This document shows positions 1 to 9,738 of a stretch of 39,060 bases of DNA, one piece after another. Origin of the DNA: Zygnema cylindricum (Eukaryota; Streptophyta; Zygnematophyceae; Zygnematales; Zygnemataceae); NCBI GenBank assembly GCA_037447655.1, contig JBBHKE010000933.1, positions 1 through 39,060 on the forward strand. The letters run 5' to 3'. Positions within the stretch are counted from its first letter, which is position 1. Each line of letters starts with the position of its first letter. A program made the position numbers and the translations under genes. A model generated the notes under the pieces. It saw only the letters and a list, made by a program, of their open reading frames with translations, did not search any database and was not told the origin of the DNA.

Positions 1-172
1 GCTTTTACTTTGTGAGTGAATTCTTTGTGGCTTCGGAAGATTCTTGAGTGACCTGTGAGAGAGTTTTTGCTTTGTGAAGCTAGATTGTTGCATGATGAGT
101 GAGGCCCTCAAAATTCAACAGCACTCAGATTTGGTTCCCAGTGTTAAAGACGGGGAAAAAGCACGCAAACCT
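1..172. other. left flank, unassigned
   Basis: No open frame, LTR boundary or inverted repeat is recognised in these bases. They are the sequence into which the L1 LTR fragment was inserted, or another decayed repeat. Confidence 0.4.
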
Positions 173-900
173 TCTTGAAAATCAATGATTTAGGGAGTAT
201 TTTCTAGGTCAGAGTAGACTAATAAAAAGGGCAAAAGTGTAGGTAGCCTGCCTCCACCTTCTCTCTCTATCCCCCATACTTGTTGTAGTCACTGAAGGAA
301 AGAAGGGTTGGTGGAGCCATGGCTACCTTAGCTCCACATGCAGGTCTAATTAGTGACATAAGTCACTCTTACCAATAGGTGACTCCGGTAGGACTCGAAC
401 CTCCGACCAGCAGAGCGAGGCGTAGCTGTCAGCTTTAACGGGTCTAACGTAAGACTTCGTAAGAGTACATAGGGTTTGACTTCTATTTAAACAATGTTTA
501 AAATCTCTAATTTGATTAACGGAACTACGGATGGAGAACGTATACGATAGGTAACATATAGTGCGAACATCAATCCGCACGAAACAAATATACCGAACAT
601 TTGTTTCGACAGCTAGTAGTAAAAGCTGGTTTTGATCCGACGGCTCGCATCATTGCCTAGATCCCTGAATGGCCGCTTTGGCGGTTTTTGGGTGTGACAT
701 GACTTAGCGCCACGTGGCAAGAAAGCATTAGGAAGAGGGAATCCCGGAGAGCATGAGGACAAGTTCGAAGGAGACAAACGTCCACTCCATGGCCTTTTCG
801 TACACAAGCCGTACAGAAAGGACATCGGCCATAGTACCTTTCTGTACTATACATTCTTTTGATTGGTTCGTACCTCACTATTTAGGGGTTCTAAGAGGGC
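173..900 (+). repeat. L1: 5' part of a copia LTR, interrupted by element C
   Basis: It aligns by eye with the L2, L3 and B LTRs in the same order of parts. These are a start like TGTTGAAATCA (here TCTTGAAAATCA), then TATTTTCTAGG, then a long imperfect hairpin at 241-329 with ATG at 319 in the context gccATGGct. An antisense tRNA-like T-arm follows with a perfect RNA polymerase III B-box (reverse complement of 391-401), then a dyad at about 580-610 and a CACGTG box at 711-716. The copy stops at 900, where another LTR begins with TGTTGAAATC. Its missing 3' third would lie beyond element C and is not seen in this window. Confidence 0.75.
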
Positions 901-1266
901 TGTTGAAATCAATAGATTTAGAAGGTATTTTCTAGGTCTTAAATAGGAAAAGAAAAGCATAGGCAGCCTGCCTCCACCTCCTCTCACTAGCCCCCATACT
1001 TATTGCACTCACTCAAGGAAAGTGAGAAAGGTGCAGCCATGGCTGCCTAGGTTATTTGATAGAGCTAGGAAGGAGAAGGTAGGAGTTTTACCAAAAAGAT
1101 TTCACGAAACCAGGATTTGATCTTGGTACCCGTCATCTGGGAAAGTAGTCGTTAGCGTAGTCCCATAGTCTAGGAAGTGTGTTGAGATATATAAGGTATG
1201 ATAACCATTTAAACATCTCTCAAAAACATTAATCTGATTAACGGAATTACAGTCAAAGGACATAGA
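901..1266 (+). repeat. C 5' LTR, piece 1
   Basis: Starts TGTTGAAATCA. It carries the LTR hairpin at 961-1049 with the gccATGGctgcc motif and the antisense tRNA-like arm at about 1109-1126. It breaks at ATAGA (1262-1266), the left target-site copy of solo LTR E. Confidence 0.8.
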
Positions 1267-1595
1267 TGTTGGTTTTTGGAAACCTTTAGTCCTCTCTATA
1301 TCTCATTGCTATGATGCCATGCTGCGCTGGTTACATCGCAGCCATAGCAGCATGTGTGAGAAAGATATCGTGCTACCATGCTGCGTTGGTCACACCGCAA
1401 CCATAGCAACTTGTGTACTAGGTGTTGTTTTGGAAACCTTGAGTCCTCTCTATATCTTGATGCTATACAGCCATGCTATGCTAAGTCTGACATCGCAGCT
1501 GGAAACCTTGAGTACTACGCATGCTGCTATGCTACTATGCTGCGGTGATCTGACATCGCAACTGCGTTGCTCTAATATCACAGCTGCGCTGACAG

Positions 1596-1660
1596 GTCAT
1601 AGCAGTCATAGCAGTCACAACAATCATAGCAGTCACAGCAGAGTCATCACAGCTATAGTA
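1596..1660 (+). repeat. short tandem repeat in the A LTR, unit about TCATAGCAG
   Basis: Several imperfect 9-base units (tcatagcag, tcacaacaa, tcacagcag). The 3' LTR has a shorter version at about 6797-6850, so the array changes length between copies. Confidence 0.7.
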
Positions 1661-2115
1661 GTCTGCGCAAGAAAGGTGTTTTGAACTTTAGTCAGTTTGT
1701 GTGAAGATAAATTGACGAGAACATGATTTGGTGAGTATGTAACTCCAAAGGGAGTACACAATTTCGGTGCACTTCTGACACACGTGTCGATCCGTAGGTA
1801 GTCAAGATTGATTGTTATAGAAGAAGAAGTACAGTTTCAATTGAGGACCGAACTTACACGAGGAGGTTCATCTTTGGTGATGCAAGAATACGTGGAAGGC
1901 AAACGAAGTCAGGCTTCATTTTTGGAAGAGAAATATTGACTGTACCGTCATTTCAGCGGACGAACTTTGACCACGAACTTTTTTCATTTTACCGGTTGTC
2001 TGATTGGTGATAACATTTATGTACATTCGACGCTGTGAGTTTGTTGATAAAGAGTAGTGTACTGATCGACCATAGTAGTTGTGGCACGGCGTGATCAGCT
2101 GCAAGCTCACTCGTC

Positions 2116-2123
2116 TATATAGG
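2116..2123 (+). promoter_or_regulatory. TATA box of the A LTR
   Basis: TATATAGG after a CTCGTC context. The second copy at about 12000 (tctatataggac) is conserved in the 3' LTR. Confidence 0.55.
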
Positions 2124-2379
2124 ACTTAGATTATTTTAGGAAAGTAGGATTTCTATGTATAAAAAATTGCGAAGCAGTTTTTGAGTGTTTTTGAATTGTA
2201 AGATCATTATGTTCTTTTGGCAGAACCTTGTGAAATTCTGCATGTTGTTTCCTTGGTGTATATTTTATTTTGTGGCAAATTTGCAGACCTAGTGTGTGTC
2301 TAGTTTACCTGGGGCTTCATTGTGAAGCGGGTCTTTTGTGGGAATCCGTGAGAGTTTCCTCTTTGCATATTTGATTGTC

Positions 2380-3190
2380 ATGACAACTGTTGGTGCTTTT
2401 TCATCTTCTTCAGTGGCCCCAGCTGTCTCAAATCAACAAGTCACGGCCCCTCTCTCATGGATCCCGATGTTTAATGGGCAGAAGTATCTTTATTGGGCGG
2501 ATTTGACTAAGTCTTACCTGAAACATGTGAAATTATATGATGTGATTTCCAGTATCTTTCCGGATACGGATCCGGATTTTGGAAAGAAAAATGAGGATGC
2601 ATTGCATGTTCTGAAGTTACTTTTGTCAAAAGATCTAAACATGACATATATCAATATCTTTACGGCATCTGAAATATGGACGGCTCTGAGTGAATCTTAT
2701 GTCTTAGCCAGTGAGCAAAATGAGGTTGTAACTGCTGGAAAAATTTGGTACTAAAAGTATACTGGGGGTGACATGAACTCATATTGTAATGGCTTCAAGA
2801 TTCTATTATCGGAAAATGCATGTTCCGGAGGGAGTTTTCCTCCTTATCGTCAAGCTATGATTCAAATGAGAGGTCTACCTACTGAATATAAAGGAGCAGC
2901 AGAAGAGTTAAAAAGTTACAGAAGAGTAAATGGAATATAATTGTAGCTAAAGCTTATATTTTAGACAAAGAGGCCACTCAGATAGCCTTAAATGGTGGAC
3001 AGACAGTGGTAGCTTACAATGCACAAACATATAAGCCGACGGGATTTTCTAGAAACATAAACTTTACCCCTAATCCTAATTAAAGGCAATATGATAGGTG
3101 TGTCTATTGTTTTGGTCAAAGTCATGTATTCCGGTTGTGTCTGGCATTTTAAAAAGCGTGTAAAACAGGAATTTATTGTGCGGGGTGGAG
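2380..3190 (+). pseudogene. gag: A gag, broken
   Basis: Gag is the capsid/nucleocapsid precursor of copia elements. The ATG at 2380 opens a frame to the TAA ending at 2754. Within it the usual copia Gag start is seen: P-M-F-N-G followed by Y-L-Y-W about seven residues later. Beyond the stop, Gag-like residues continue (FPPYRQAMIQMRGLPTEYKG) until further stops. A CCHC zinc knuckle, C-V-Y-C-x4-H-x4-C, is readable at 3099-3140 in another frame. Normal length would be near 350 residues, so at least two lesions separate the parts. The start lies within the LTR, upstream of the position where related elements start. Confidence 0.8.
2439..2451 (+). other. A primer-binding site, degenerate
   Basis: Directly after the LTR end CA the sequence is AGTCACGGCCCC. 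Related elements here have GGTTATGGGCCC at the same place. The two agree at about 8 of 12 positions and the following codons (P-x-F-N-G) align, so this is probably a mutated half-tRNA primer site. Confidence 0.45.
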
Positions 3191-3191
3191 G

Positions 3192-3584
3192 GTGCGGTCA
3201 GCGGATTCACCATCAAAAGGGTCGGCACCAAAACTGCCGGTTAAAAATGCGGCGTTCCTTGCATTTGACGAGCCGCCACAAGACGAATGTCTTGAGGAAA
3301 AGGAAGACGTCGTTAGATTTCCGCAATCGGATGATAATGAGTTCTTTGTTCTTGCAAAACATCTCATGGAAGAACCTCAAGAGAACAGGTGGATTATGGA
3401 CTCTGGATGCTCCTCCCACATGTGTGGCAACCGGGCTTACTTCAAGACACTCACTCCAATTCCAACTCGCCGAATTTATTATGCGGATGACAGCGGTGTT
3501 GAGGCTACAGCAAAGGGAAGCGTGGATTTAGCATGTGAAATCAATGGTCAAGTTGTAAAACGAACCTTACATGATGTTCTTTAA
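3192..3584 (+). pseudogene. A protease region
   Basis: Frame of 130 codons between gag and integrase. It holds W-I-M-D-S-G-C-S-S-H-M-C, the aspartic protease active site (D-S-G) of copia Pol, at about residues 66-78, followed by typical copia protease spacing to a D-D-S-G segment. The frame starts after the lesion that follows the zinc knuckle and ends at a stop (TAA) where a functional Pol would continue. The active-site triad is intact, but the frame is no longer joined to Gag or integrase. Confidence 0.8.
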
Positions 3585-3619
3585 ATCTAAAGTTTACAAA
3601 AAATCTTTTTTCTACTTCA

Positions 3620-4672
3620 GTGGCAGAAATGAAAGGTTTTGAAATTTTACAAAAGAATGGGAAAAAGGTAGTAAGCAAAGATGGGAGAGTAGCTTTGGTA
3701 GGAACTAGAGGCCCAAAATTGTTCTACCGGATGGACTTGACTAATGAAATTGACTTTGCATACTCTAGTGTTTTTAAGGAAAATATTTTGTGGCATAAAA
3801 GGCTCGGTCATATTCATCAAGAAAGGATAATTAATTTGGTAAAACAAAATATGATAGATGGTGTTAAACTAGGACAATAAGATTCTCATGTATGTTATGG
3901 ATGTGTCTTGGGATCGCTTCACAAGCTGCCTCTACCTCAGACAACAGATAACCGGGCCACAGATTTGCTGTAAATTATTCATATGGATGTGTGGGGACAG
4001 TCAAAAGTTCCCTCACTCAATGGCAACCGGTTTTCGGTTACTTTTACGGATGAATTTCTCAAGATTCAGCAAGGTTTATTTTATGAAACAAAAGAGTGAT
4101 GTGCTCACTCACTTCAAACATATTATGTTATGGGCAAAAAAGTTTTTTGGGAACCGATCCTTCCTCTTCGGTCCGACAACGGAGGGGAATATACTTCTCA
4201 TGCATTCTCTAACTACTTAAAAGAAAATGGGATCTCTTGGTAATTTACAGTTCCTTATACTCCGGAATAGAATGGAGTATCAGAAAGGCTCAACAGGACT
4301 CTAACGTAAAGTGCAAATCTATGTTGCTCGATAACGGAATAGATTTCAAATTCTGGGGTGAGGCTTTCTCGTGTGCGTCGTAAATTAGAAATAGAATCGA
4401 GACTAGAGAAGTAAAAGGAAAAACACCATATGAAGTATGGACAGGAAGAAAACCGAATGTTAGTCACTTCCGAGTTTTTGGGAGTAAATGTTTTATTTTG
4501 GATAATCTCCCCATTTCTAAGTTTAGCCCAAAATCAGTCTCCGAGATTTTTATGGGATCTGATGATGAATCCATAAGCTATAGAGTATTTAATACAGATA
4601 GAAATACTCTTCAGACGGCTAGAAATATTCAAGTTAAGGAAGAGAGTCGATCGATAGATGATTCTCGTATAT
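3620..4672 (+). pseudogene. A integrase, broken
   Basis: Opens with the GAG-pre-integrase segment and the H-H-C-C zinc finger: W-H-K-R-L-G-H near 3792, then after a stop at 3878 the pair C-Y-G-C near 3896. Core residues are scattered over frames: a D-V-W-G segment near 3985, R-S-D-N-G-G-E-Y near 4173, and S-E-R-L-N-R-T near 4279 carrying the catalytic glutamate. The C-terminal domain (TPYEVWTGRKPNVSH, then FRVFG) is readable at about 4424-4490. Stops at 3878, 4110, 4240, 4268 and elsewhere show long decay. Confidence 0.8.
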
Positions 4673-4861
4673 GACAGATTTTGAAAAAGATTCCAAAATC
4701 AATGAGTATGCTTTTTTTGAAAGTGTTCCTCTCACTTCTTCTAATCCCACTTTGGACCCTCTGGCTGGTCCACGTGTGGAGAAACCTCCTCCACCTCCTC
4801 CTTGGCGGCAACCTACATATCAAACAGTTCCAGCCTCAGATTTTCCGGGGGGAAGAAAGCA

Positions 4862-5032
4862 AAGCAGCAAGCTGCGAAACTGCGAAGCTGCTCTATTTTT
4901 TGTCGGTACGTTGGATCTGAATGAAAACTCCGAGGCTGCGAAATTGCAAAGCTGCAATGCTGCAAAGTTGCGATGCTGCAAAAAAGCGAAGGTGCAAAAT
5001 TGCGAAGCTGCGAAACTGCTCTATTATCTGCC
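4862..5032 (+). repeat. degenerate minisatellite of GCTGCRAARYTGC type within A pol
   Basis: Repeated blocks such as gctgcgaaactgcgaagctgc, interrupted by a short unrelated stretch (about 4893-4930), between the integrase tail and the reverse transcriptase. F has ordinary Pol linker sequence at the same place, so the array expanded in A. Confidence 0.7.
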
Positions 5033-5038
5033 AGCATG

Positions 5039-5859
5039 ATGGAACGGGTCACAATACAAGAAGCCTTTTCAGCTCCGGAAAAAGATCAATGGATCGCCGC
5101 GGCTAACGATGAAATGCGATCGATAATGGAAGCTCAAACTTGGGAGCTTGTGGAGCTTCCACCAGACTGAAAAGCCATCGGCTGTAAGTGGGTCTTTAAA
5201 GTAAAGTTGAATCCTGATAACTCTATTGAAAGATATAAGGCTAAGCTTGTTGCAAAAGGCTATAGTCAGAAGGAGGGAATTGATTATGAAAAGACTTTCT
5301 CTCTTGTTGTCCAGTTTCCATCTTTTAGAATTTTGTTATCCTTAGCGGCATTTGAGAATATGGAACTACATCAAATGGATGTTAAGACAACTTTCTTGCA
5401 TAGAGGTTTAGAGGAAGTAATTTATATGAAGCAGCCTGAAATGTATGAAGAGACTGGAATAGAAAATTTGGTCTGTAAGCTATTGAAATCCTTGTATAGT
5501 TTGAAGCAGGCTCCACGTCAGTGGAACGTACCACTAGATGAGTTTCTAGGATTAGCTCAGATCACTCAGTCTACGTTATAGAAGGGAAAGATGGGATTAT
5601 GTACATTGCGGTATATGTAGATGATTTGTTACTGTTAAGCAAGTCATTAAATGACATTAACAAAATAAAGGCGGCCTTGAATTCAAGATTTGAGATGAAA
5701 GACTTAGGTGAGGCAAAGTATATTTTTGGAATTCAAGGAGAAAGGGATAGAGATAGCAGAACAATCCATCTAACGCAACGTGAAGCGATAGGAAATGTGC
5801 TTGAAAAGTTTGGCATGGCAGAGGCAAAAGGAAGTGCCACTCCCATGGAATTTAAGTAG
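5039..5859 (+). pseudogene. A reverse transcriptase, broken
   Basis: Copia reverse transcriptase. Visible landmarks in order: W-E-L-V-E-L-P-P near 5142, an in-frame TGA at 5168, G-C-K-W-V-F, E-R-Y-K-A-K-L-V-A-K-G-Y near 5228, H-Q-M-D-V-K-T near 5367, S-L-K-Q-A-P-R-Q-W near 5500, and the catalytic Y-V-D-D near 5614. A frameshift near 5548-5590 separates the palm start from the YVDD box. A stop at 5857 ends the second piece. The order matches other copia Pol proteins, and F gives a less damaged parallel on the other strand. Confidence 0.9.
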
Positions 5860-5862
5860 AAA

Positions 5863-6600
5863 ATGGAAGGCATGGAGACCGACGGAGGAATCATTTATGA
5901 CGATACCTTAGAGTCAACGGAGGCAGATTTTATGGCCACCATTCCATACCGGCAGATTGTTAGCAACCTAATTTACTTTATGAACTGCACGAGGCCGGAT
6001 ATTGCGACAACAGTTGGCGCTTTGAGCCAGAGTTTGCAGAATTCGAGAAAAACAGATTGGGAGGCCGCAAAGAGGGTTATTCGGTACCTTGCAGGAACAC
6101 GGAATCTTCGAGTTGCTCTCGGTGGAGATGAAGTCAAAATTCAGACGTGGAGCGATGCTAGCTATGGAGACATGCCAAGCCGATGTTCCACCACTAGATT
6201 CATTTTGAAGATTGGAAGTGGAACATGTTGTTGGAGAAGCAAGCTTCAAAAGGTAACAGCTCAGTCTACAATGGAGGTTAAATATGTGGCAGCAAGCTCA
6301 GCTGTCAAGGAGTTACTATGGGTGAAGTCGCTCTTCCCAGAACTTCAATTTATGCAATCCGGACCTCAAATAGTGTGGTGTGACAACCAGGTAGCTATTG
6401 CGATTGCATCAAATCCAAGTCATCACTTCAAAAGCAAGCACATTGACATCAAGCTGCATTTTGTAAGAGAAAAGGTGATGAACAAAATTTTGAAACTCAA
6501 TTATCTTCAGGATGAGAAGATGGTAGCAGATATGATGACTAAGCCTTTACCAACTCCTAAGTTGAAGTTTTGTAGGGAGGAATGTGGACTTACTAGCTGA
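5863..6600 (+). pseudogene. A RNase H and Pol C-terminus
   Basis: Open frame of 245 codons covering the connection and RNase H domains. Seen: Y-F-M-N-C-T-R-P-D near residue 40, the RNase H start S-D-A-S-Y-G-D, the element-typical Q-S-T-M-E block, C-D-N-Q near residue 175, the H-I-D-I-K segment and the closing M-M-T-K-P-L-P. It ends 8 bases before the polypurine tract region, the usual place. It was joined to the reverse transcriptase frame before the stop at 5857. Confidence 0.85.
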
Positions 6601-6608
6601 GAGAATCT

Positions 6609-6623
6609 AAAGATTTAGGGGCG
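6609..6623 (+). other. A polypurine tract
   Basis: aaagatttaggggcg directly before the 3' LTR start TGTTG at 6624. It is the plus-strand primer site of the element. Confidence 0.75.
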
Positions 6624-7171
6624 TGTTGTTTTTGAAACCTTAAGTCCTCTCTATATCTTGCTGCTATACTGTCATGCTGCGATAACTCTGTCATCGTAGA
6701 TGGAAACCTTGAGTACTACGCATGCTACTATGTTGCTATGCTGAGGTTATCTGACATCGCAGCTGCGCTGCTCTAATATCACAGCTGCGCTGACAGGTCA
6801 TAGCAGTCACAACAATCATAGCAGTCACAACAGAGTCATAGCAGCTATAGCAGTCTACGTAAGAAAGGTGTTCTAAACTTTAGTCAGTTTGTGTGAAGAT
6901 AAATTGACGAGGACATGATTTAGTGAGTATGTAACTCCAAAGGGAGTACACAGTTTTGGTGCACTTCAGGCACACGTGTCGATCCATGAGGAAGTCAAGA
7001 TTGATTTTTCCAGAAGAAGAAGTACACTTTCAATTGAGGACCGAACTTACAAGTGGAGGTTCATCTTTGGTGATACAAGAATACGTGGAAGGCAGACGAA
7101 GTCCGGCGTCATTTTTGGAAGAGAAATATTGAGTGTACCGTCATTTCAGCGGACGAACTTTGACCGCGTAC
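6624..7171 (+). repeat. A 3' LTR, left part
   Basis: Matches 1423 onwards of the 5' LTR, with a shorter TCATAGCAG array. It is cut after CGTAC (7167-7171), the left target copy of element D. Confidence 0.85.
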
Positions 7172-8207
7172 TGTTGTCCATAGCTTATTTCAGCCATGGA
7201 TTACTCACGGAAACACCCACAGACTACCTCAAAAACAGCTCTGTTTCAGATGACACAGATTACTCCACACTAATCGAAATGGTCACAAACTCCTTCAATA
7301 TGCAGTATACCATATACACTTCAAACTCCCAAAGTTACAGCCAAATCCACCAAGGCATCTAGAAGATAAAGGCTCTAGAGTTTGCCAAAAATAGCTGACA
7401 GCTTCACAAACTAACCACTTAGACTGTTCACATAATCTTACAGAAATACTGAAATACAATGAAACTTCACACACATATAGATTCTATATCATAGAATAAC
7501 TCAACAAAGTTTCACATGAAATCACCAATCAGAATGATCACACCAACAGGTCAAAGATGCAGAAAACAGTTTGCCATTACTTTGATTAACTTGACTACGA
7601 TACATAAAGTAATCTAAGTCCTGCAAGTTATACTCAGAGTACGGAGGCATACCAGCCGTACTGTATCTACTCTAATAACCTAACTTGTCAAAAGGACAAA
7701 CCTCTATTGTACATAATATTTACACCGTACTCTTCGTATGTACTCTAACAACCTAACTAGTCAAAAGGACAAACCTTTGTTGTACATAATATTTACACCG
7801 TACTCTTTGTATGTCAAAAACTAAGCTACCACTAAGCAACCACTAAGCTACCACTATCGTTTAATCATCATTACTTGAAATCTATCCTATTCATATTATC
7901 CGTAGTTGCGCTAGCTGCGTTGGCTGCGCTTTCCGTACGGATCATAAAAATAGCCGCAACTGCGTTGACTTTAACTGCGTCGCAGCTGCTCTGTATCGGC
8001 GGCGCCTATTTCAACATTCCGTTTATTTTACATCGGATCGCTTCCCGATCCGCCGTCCATTTGTCATTGCTTGTTCACACCACTCAATGAGTCTTTTATG
8101 TAACTTTAATTATCAATCCGTTCGCTCCCCCAATCCGTGAATCTATTCAAACCTCCATATTAAATCCAATTAGCAGTTACGCACGAAACTGACTTTTCAA
8201 AACAACA
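7172..8207 (-). repeat. D 3' LTR
   Basis: Reads TGTTGTTTTGAAAAG ... ctatggacaaca on the minus strand. Near-identical to 10823-11857. The short open frame at 7875-8090 is repeated in the other LTR at 11526-11753 and is not taken as a gene. Confidence 0.92.
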
Positions 8208-8215
8208 CTCCCCCG
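8208..8215 (-). other. D polypurine tract
   Basis: cgggggag on the minus strand, directly before the 3' LTR start. Two further tract-like boxes with aaggggag or taggggag lie at about 8441-8455 and 8687-8695. Confidence 0.7.
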
Positions 8216-9738
8216 AAAATTTAGTTTCATGCACCCAGAAAAATATGCAGCGTGTAATGCTATGTTGCTACGCTGCGCTAGTTTGACATCGCAGCGCAGT
8301 ATGAATACAAAGTGCACCGTGTACTGCTATGTTGCTACGCTGCTCTAGTTTGACATCGCTGTCCAAACTGCTGTTCTTTTTCACCTTTAATTTCTTCCTT
8401 ATAGCCTCATCTACTGAGACTAAAACTTTCAAATTCTACACTCCCCTAAAGCTTTAGGCCCAGTAGTCCATGCTGTACACAAATGTTTCTACTCTAATGG
8501 ATAAACAAAATAATAATAAAATATTTAAATATTCAAAATTCTGTATCAACCTCCACTGTTCATCATACAATAAATTTAGCAAAAACAACACATCACCAGT
8601 GCTTTGCCGATGTCGCCATTGCTCCTGCTGCCCTCTGCCAATTCCCAGTCGCTTGCTGCCTTCTTGCAAAAAGTGTCATGTAATAGCTCCCCTTACGCCA
8701 TAAATACATAACCCCTGAATATTTAGTTGCGTGCACGTGGAATAGAAAAATCAGCGTGTAAGTGTCATACATCACCACTCTTTTCGCTGCGTCGCTATTT
8801 TGTGTCACTGTTCTCGACGCGAACTTCTTCTGATGATTCTCCACTGCTTTTGCTGCACTCTGCCATGTCTTTCGAAATTTTCCTTCCTGAACAAATCATT
8901 GCTTCCACTACCTCCTTCGTCTTAAAAAAAACACATAAATAAATCTTTTTGTTTCTTTTCAACTAACTCAACATGGAAGATTACAAATCTAAAATCCTTC
9001 CAAAAACAAATCAAATGCCAAACGAAGTTTTCTTTATAAGACATGCCTGTAATATAAGTTTTTTTTTTTTTTTTTCAAAATTAAGATTGCTCTAAATTCA
9101 CATTCTTCAAAAAATGTACTCCAAAAAATCATTTCTTCCGCTCTCTTATCTTGATCACTTTCTGAGCATGTTTTCTTCTACCCTTGATCCTTTGAACATT
9201 ACATCTTCTTTTTGTTCTCTTCATGATCTTTTGTCTTGTTTGAAGGTTTGCATTTCTGTCATAATTTTCTACTCGTTTAATGTCAAAAATACTAGTTTTC
9301 TGTTTCACCTTTATGTTTTTCTCCATAGATTTGCTACTTCCATCAACTTTATTCATCTGAGAAATTTTAATTGTGATTCTTCTTCTTTTCAGCTGCACTC
9401 TTTTAACTTTTGCATTTCTATTACATTTTTCACTCCCACAAACTTCTTTTCTCACTCCAATATTTTGAACAGTTTTTCTTTGTTTTTCTCCTAGATCACC
9501 AATTTTCACGGCCACCTTATTTCTAGTTTCTGCTTCTAAGTGTCCATCACTTCCTTCAACTCCTCTTACTATAGTTAACAACTTTCTTGTAAGCAATTTT
9601 AACTCACAGATTTTTCATCTGATAAGGTCACAAAAATCGTGTCTTTCTCTCTTTCGTCCTTCACCACACTATCTTTGGTGACATAACTCCTTCCACCAGT
9701 TTCCACATTATACACCTCATTCCTAATTCCAGTTTTCT
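8216..9738 (-). other. D tail between gag and the 3' LTR, purine-rich on the element strand
   Basis: A functional copia element would have pol here, but no pol motif is readable on either strand. The element strand is strongly purine-rich between about 9100 and 9740 (pyrimidine-rich on the plus strand). A lysine/arginine-rich frame of 155 codons lies at 9129-9596 (minus). Its start repeats part of the gag C-terminus (G-S-x-G-H-L-E), so part of the tail arose by internal duplication. A run of 17 thymines on the plus strand lies at about 9060-9076. Whether anything here is translated is unknown. Confidence 0.5.
8253..8361. repeat. two tandem copies, period 67, in the D tail
   Basis: A 42-base block at 8253-8294 recurs at 8320-8361 with a few changes. 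Each contains gctatgttgctacgctgc and a hairpin CTGCG...CGCAG (8273-8294), also found in the A and E LTRs. Confidence 0.8.

Larger units (their letters stand above)
1423..2438 (+). repeat. A 5' LTR
   Basis: Runs from TGTTGTTTTGG to CAAATCAACA. Direct comparison with 6624-7171 and 11863-12321 sets both ends. It contains a run of TCATAGCAG-like units at about 1596-1660, a CTGCG...CGCA hairpin at 1540-1560 and a TATA box (TATATAGG) at 2116-2123. The LTR extends past the ATG at 2380, so the first codons of gag lie inside the LTR. Confidence 0.85.

Noticed and set aside
370-450. True tRNA gene on the minus strand of L1
   Set aside because: T-arm and B-box are good, but the acceptor and anticodon stems do not pair, and the same segment recurs in all LTRs.
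1319-1684. 121-codon plus-strand frame rich in Ser and His
   Set aside because: It runs across the E/A border and the TCATAGCAG repeat array; the coding look comes from the repeat.
7875-8090. 71-codon frame with a signal-peptide-like start, repeated at 11526-11753
   Set aside because: It lies in both D LTRs, on the strand opposite to the element, and differs at its end between copies. It is more likely LTR sequence than a gene.
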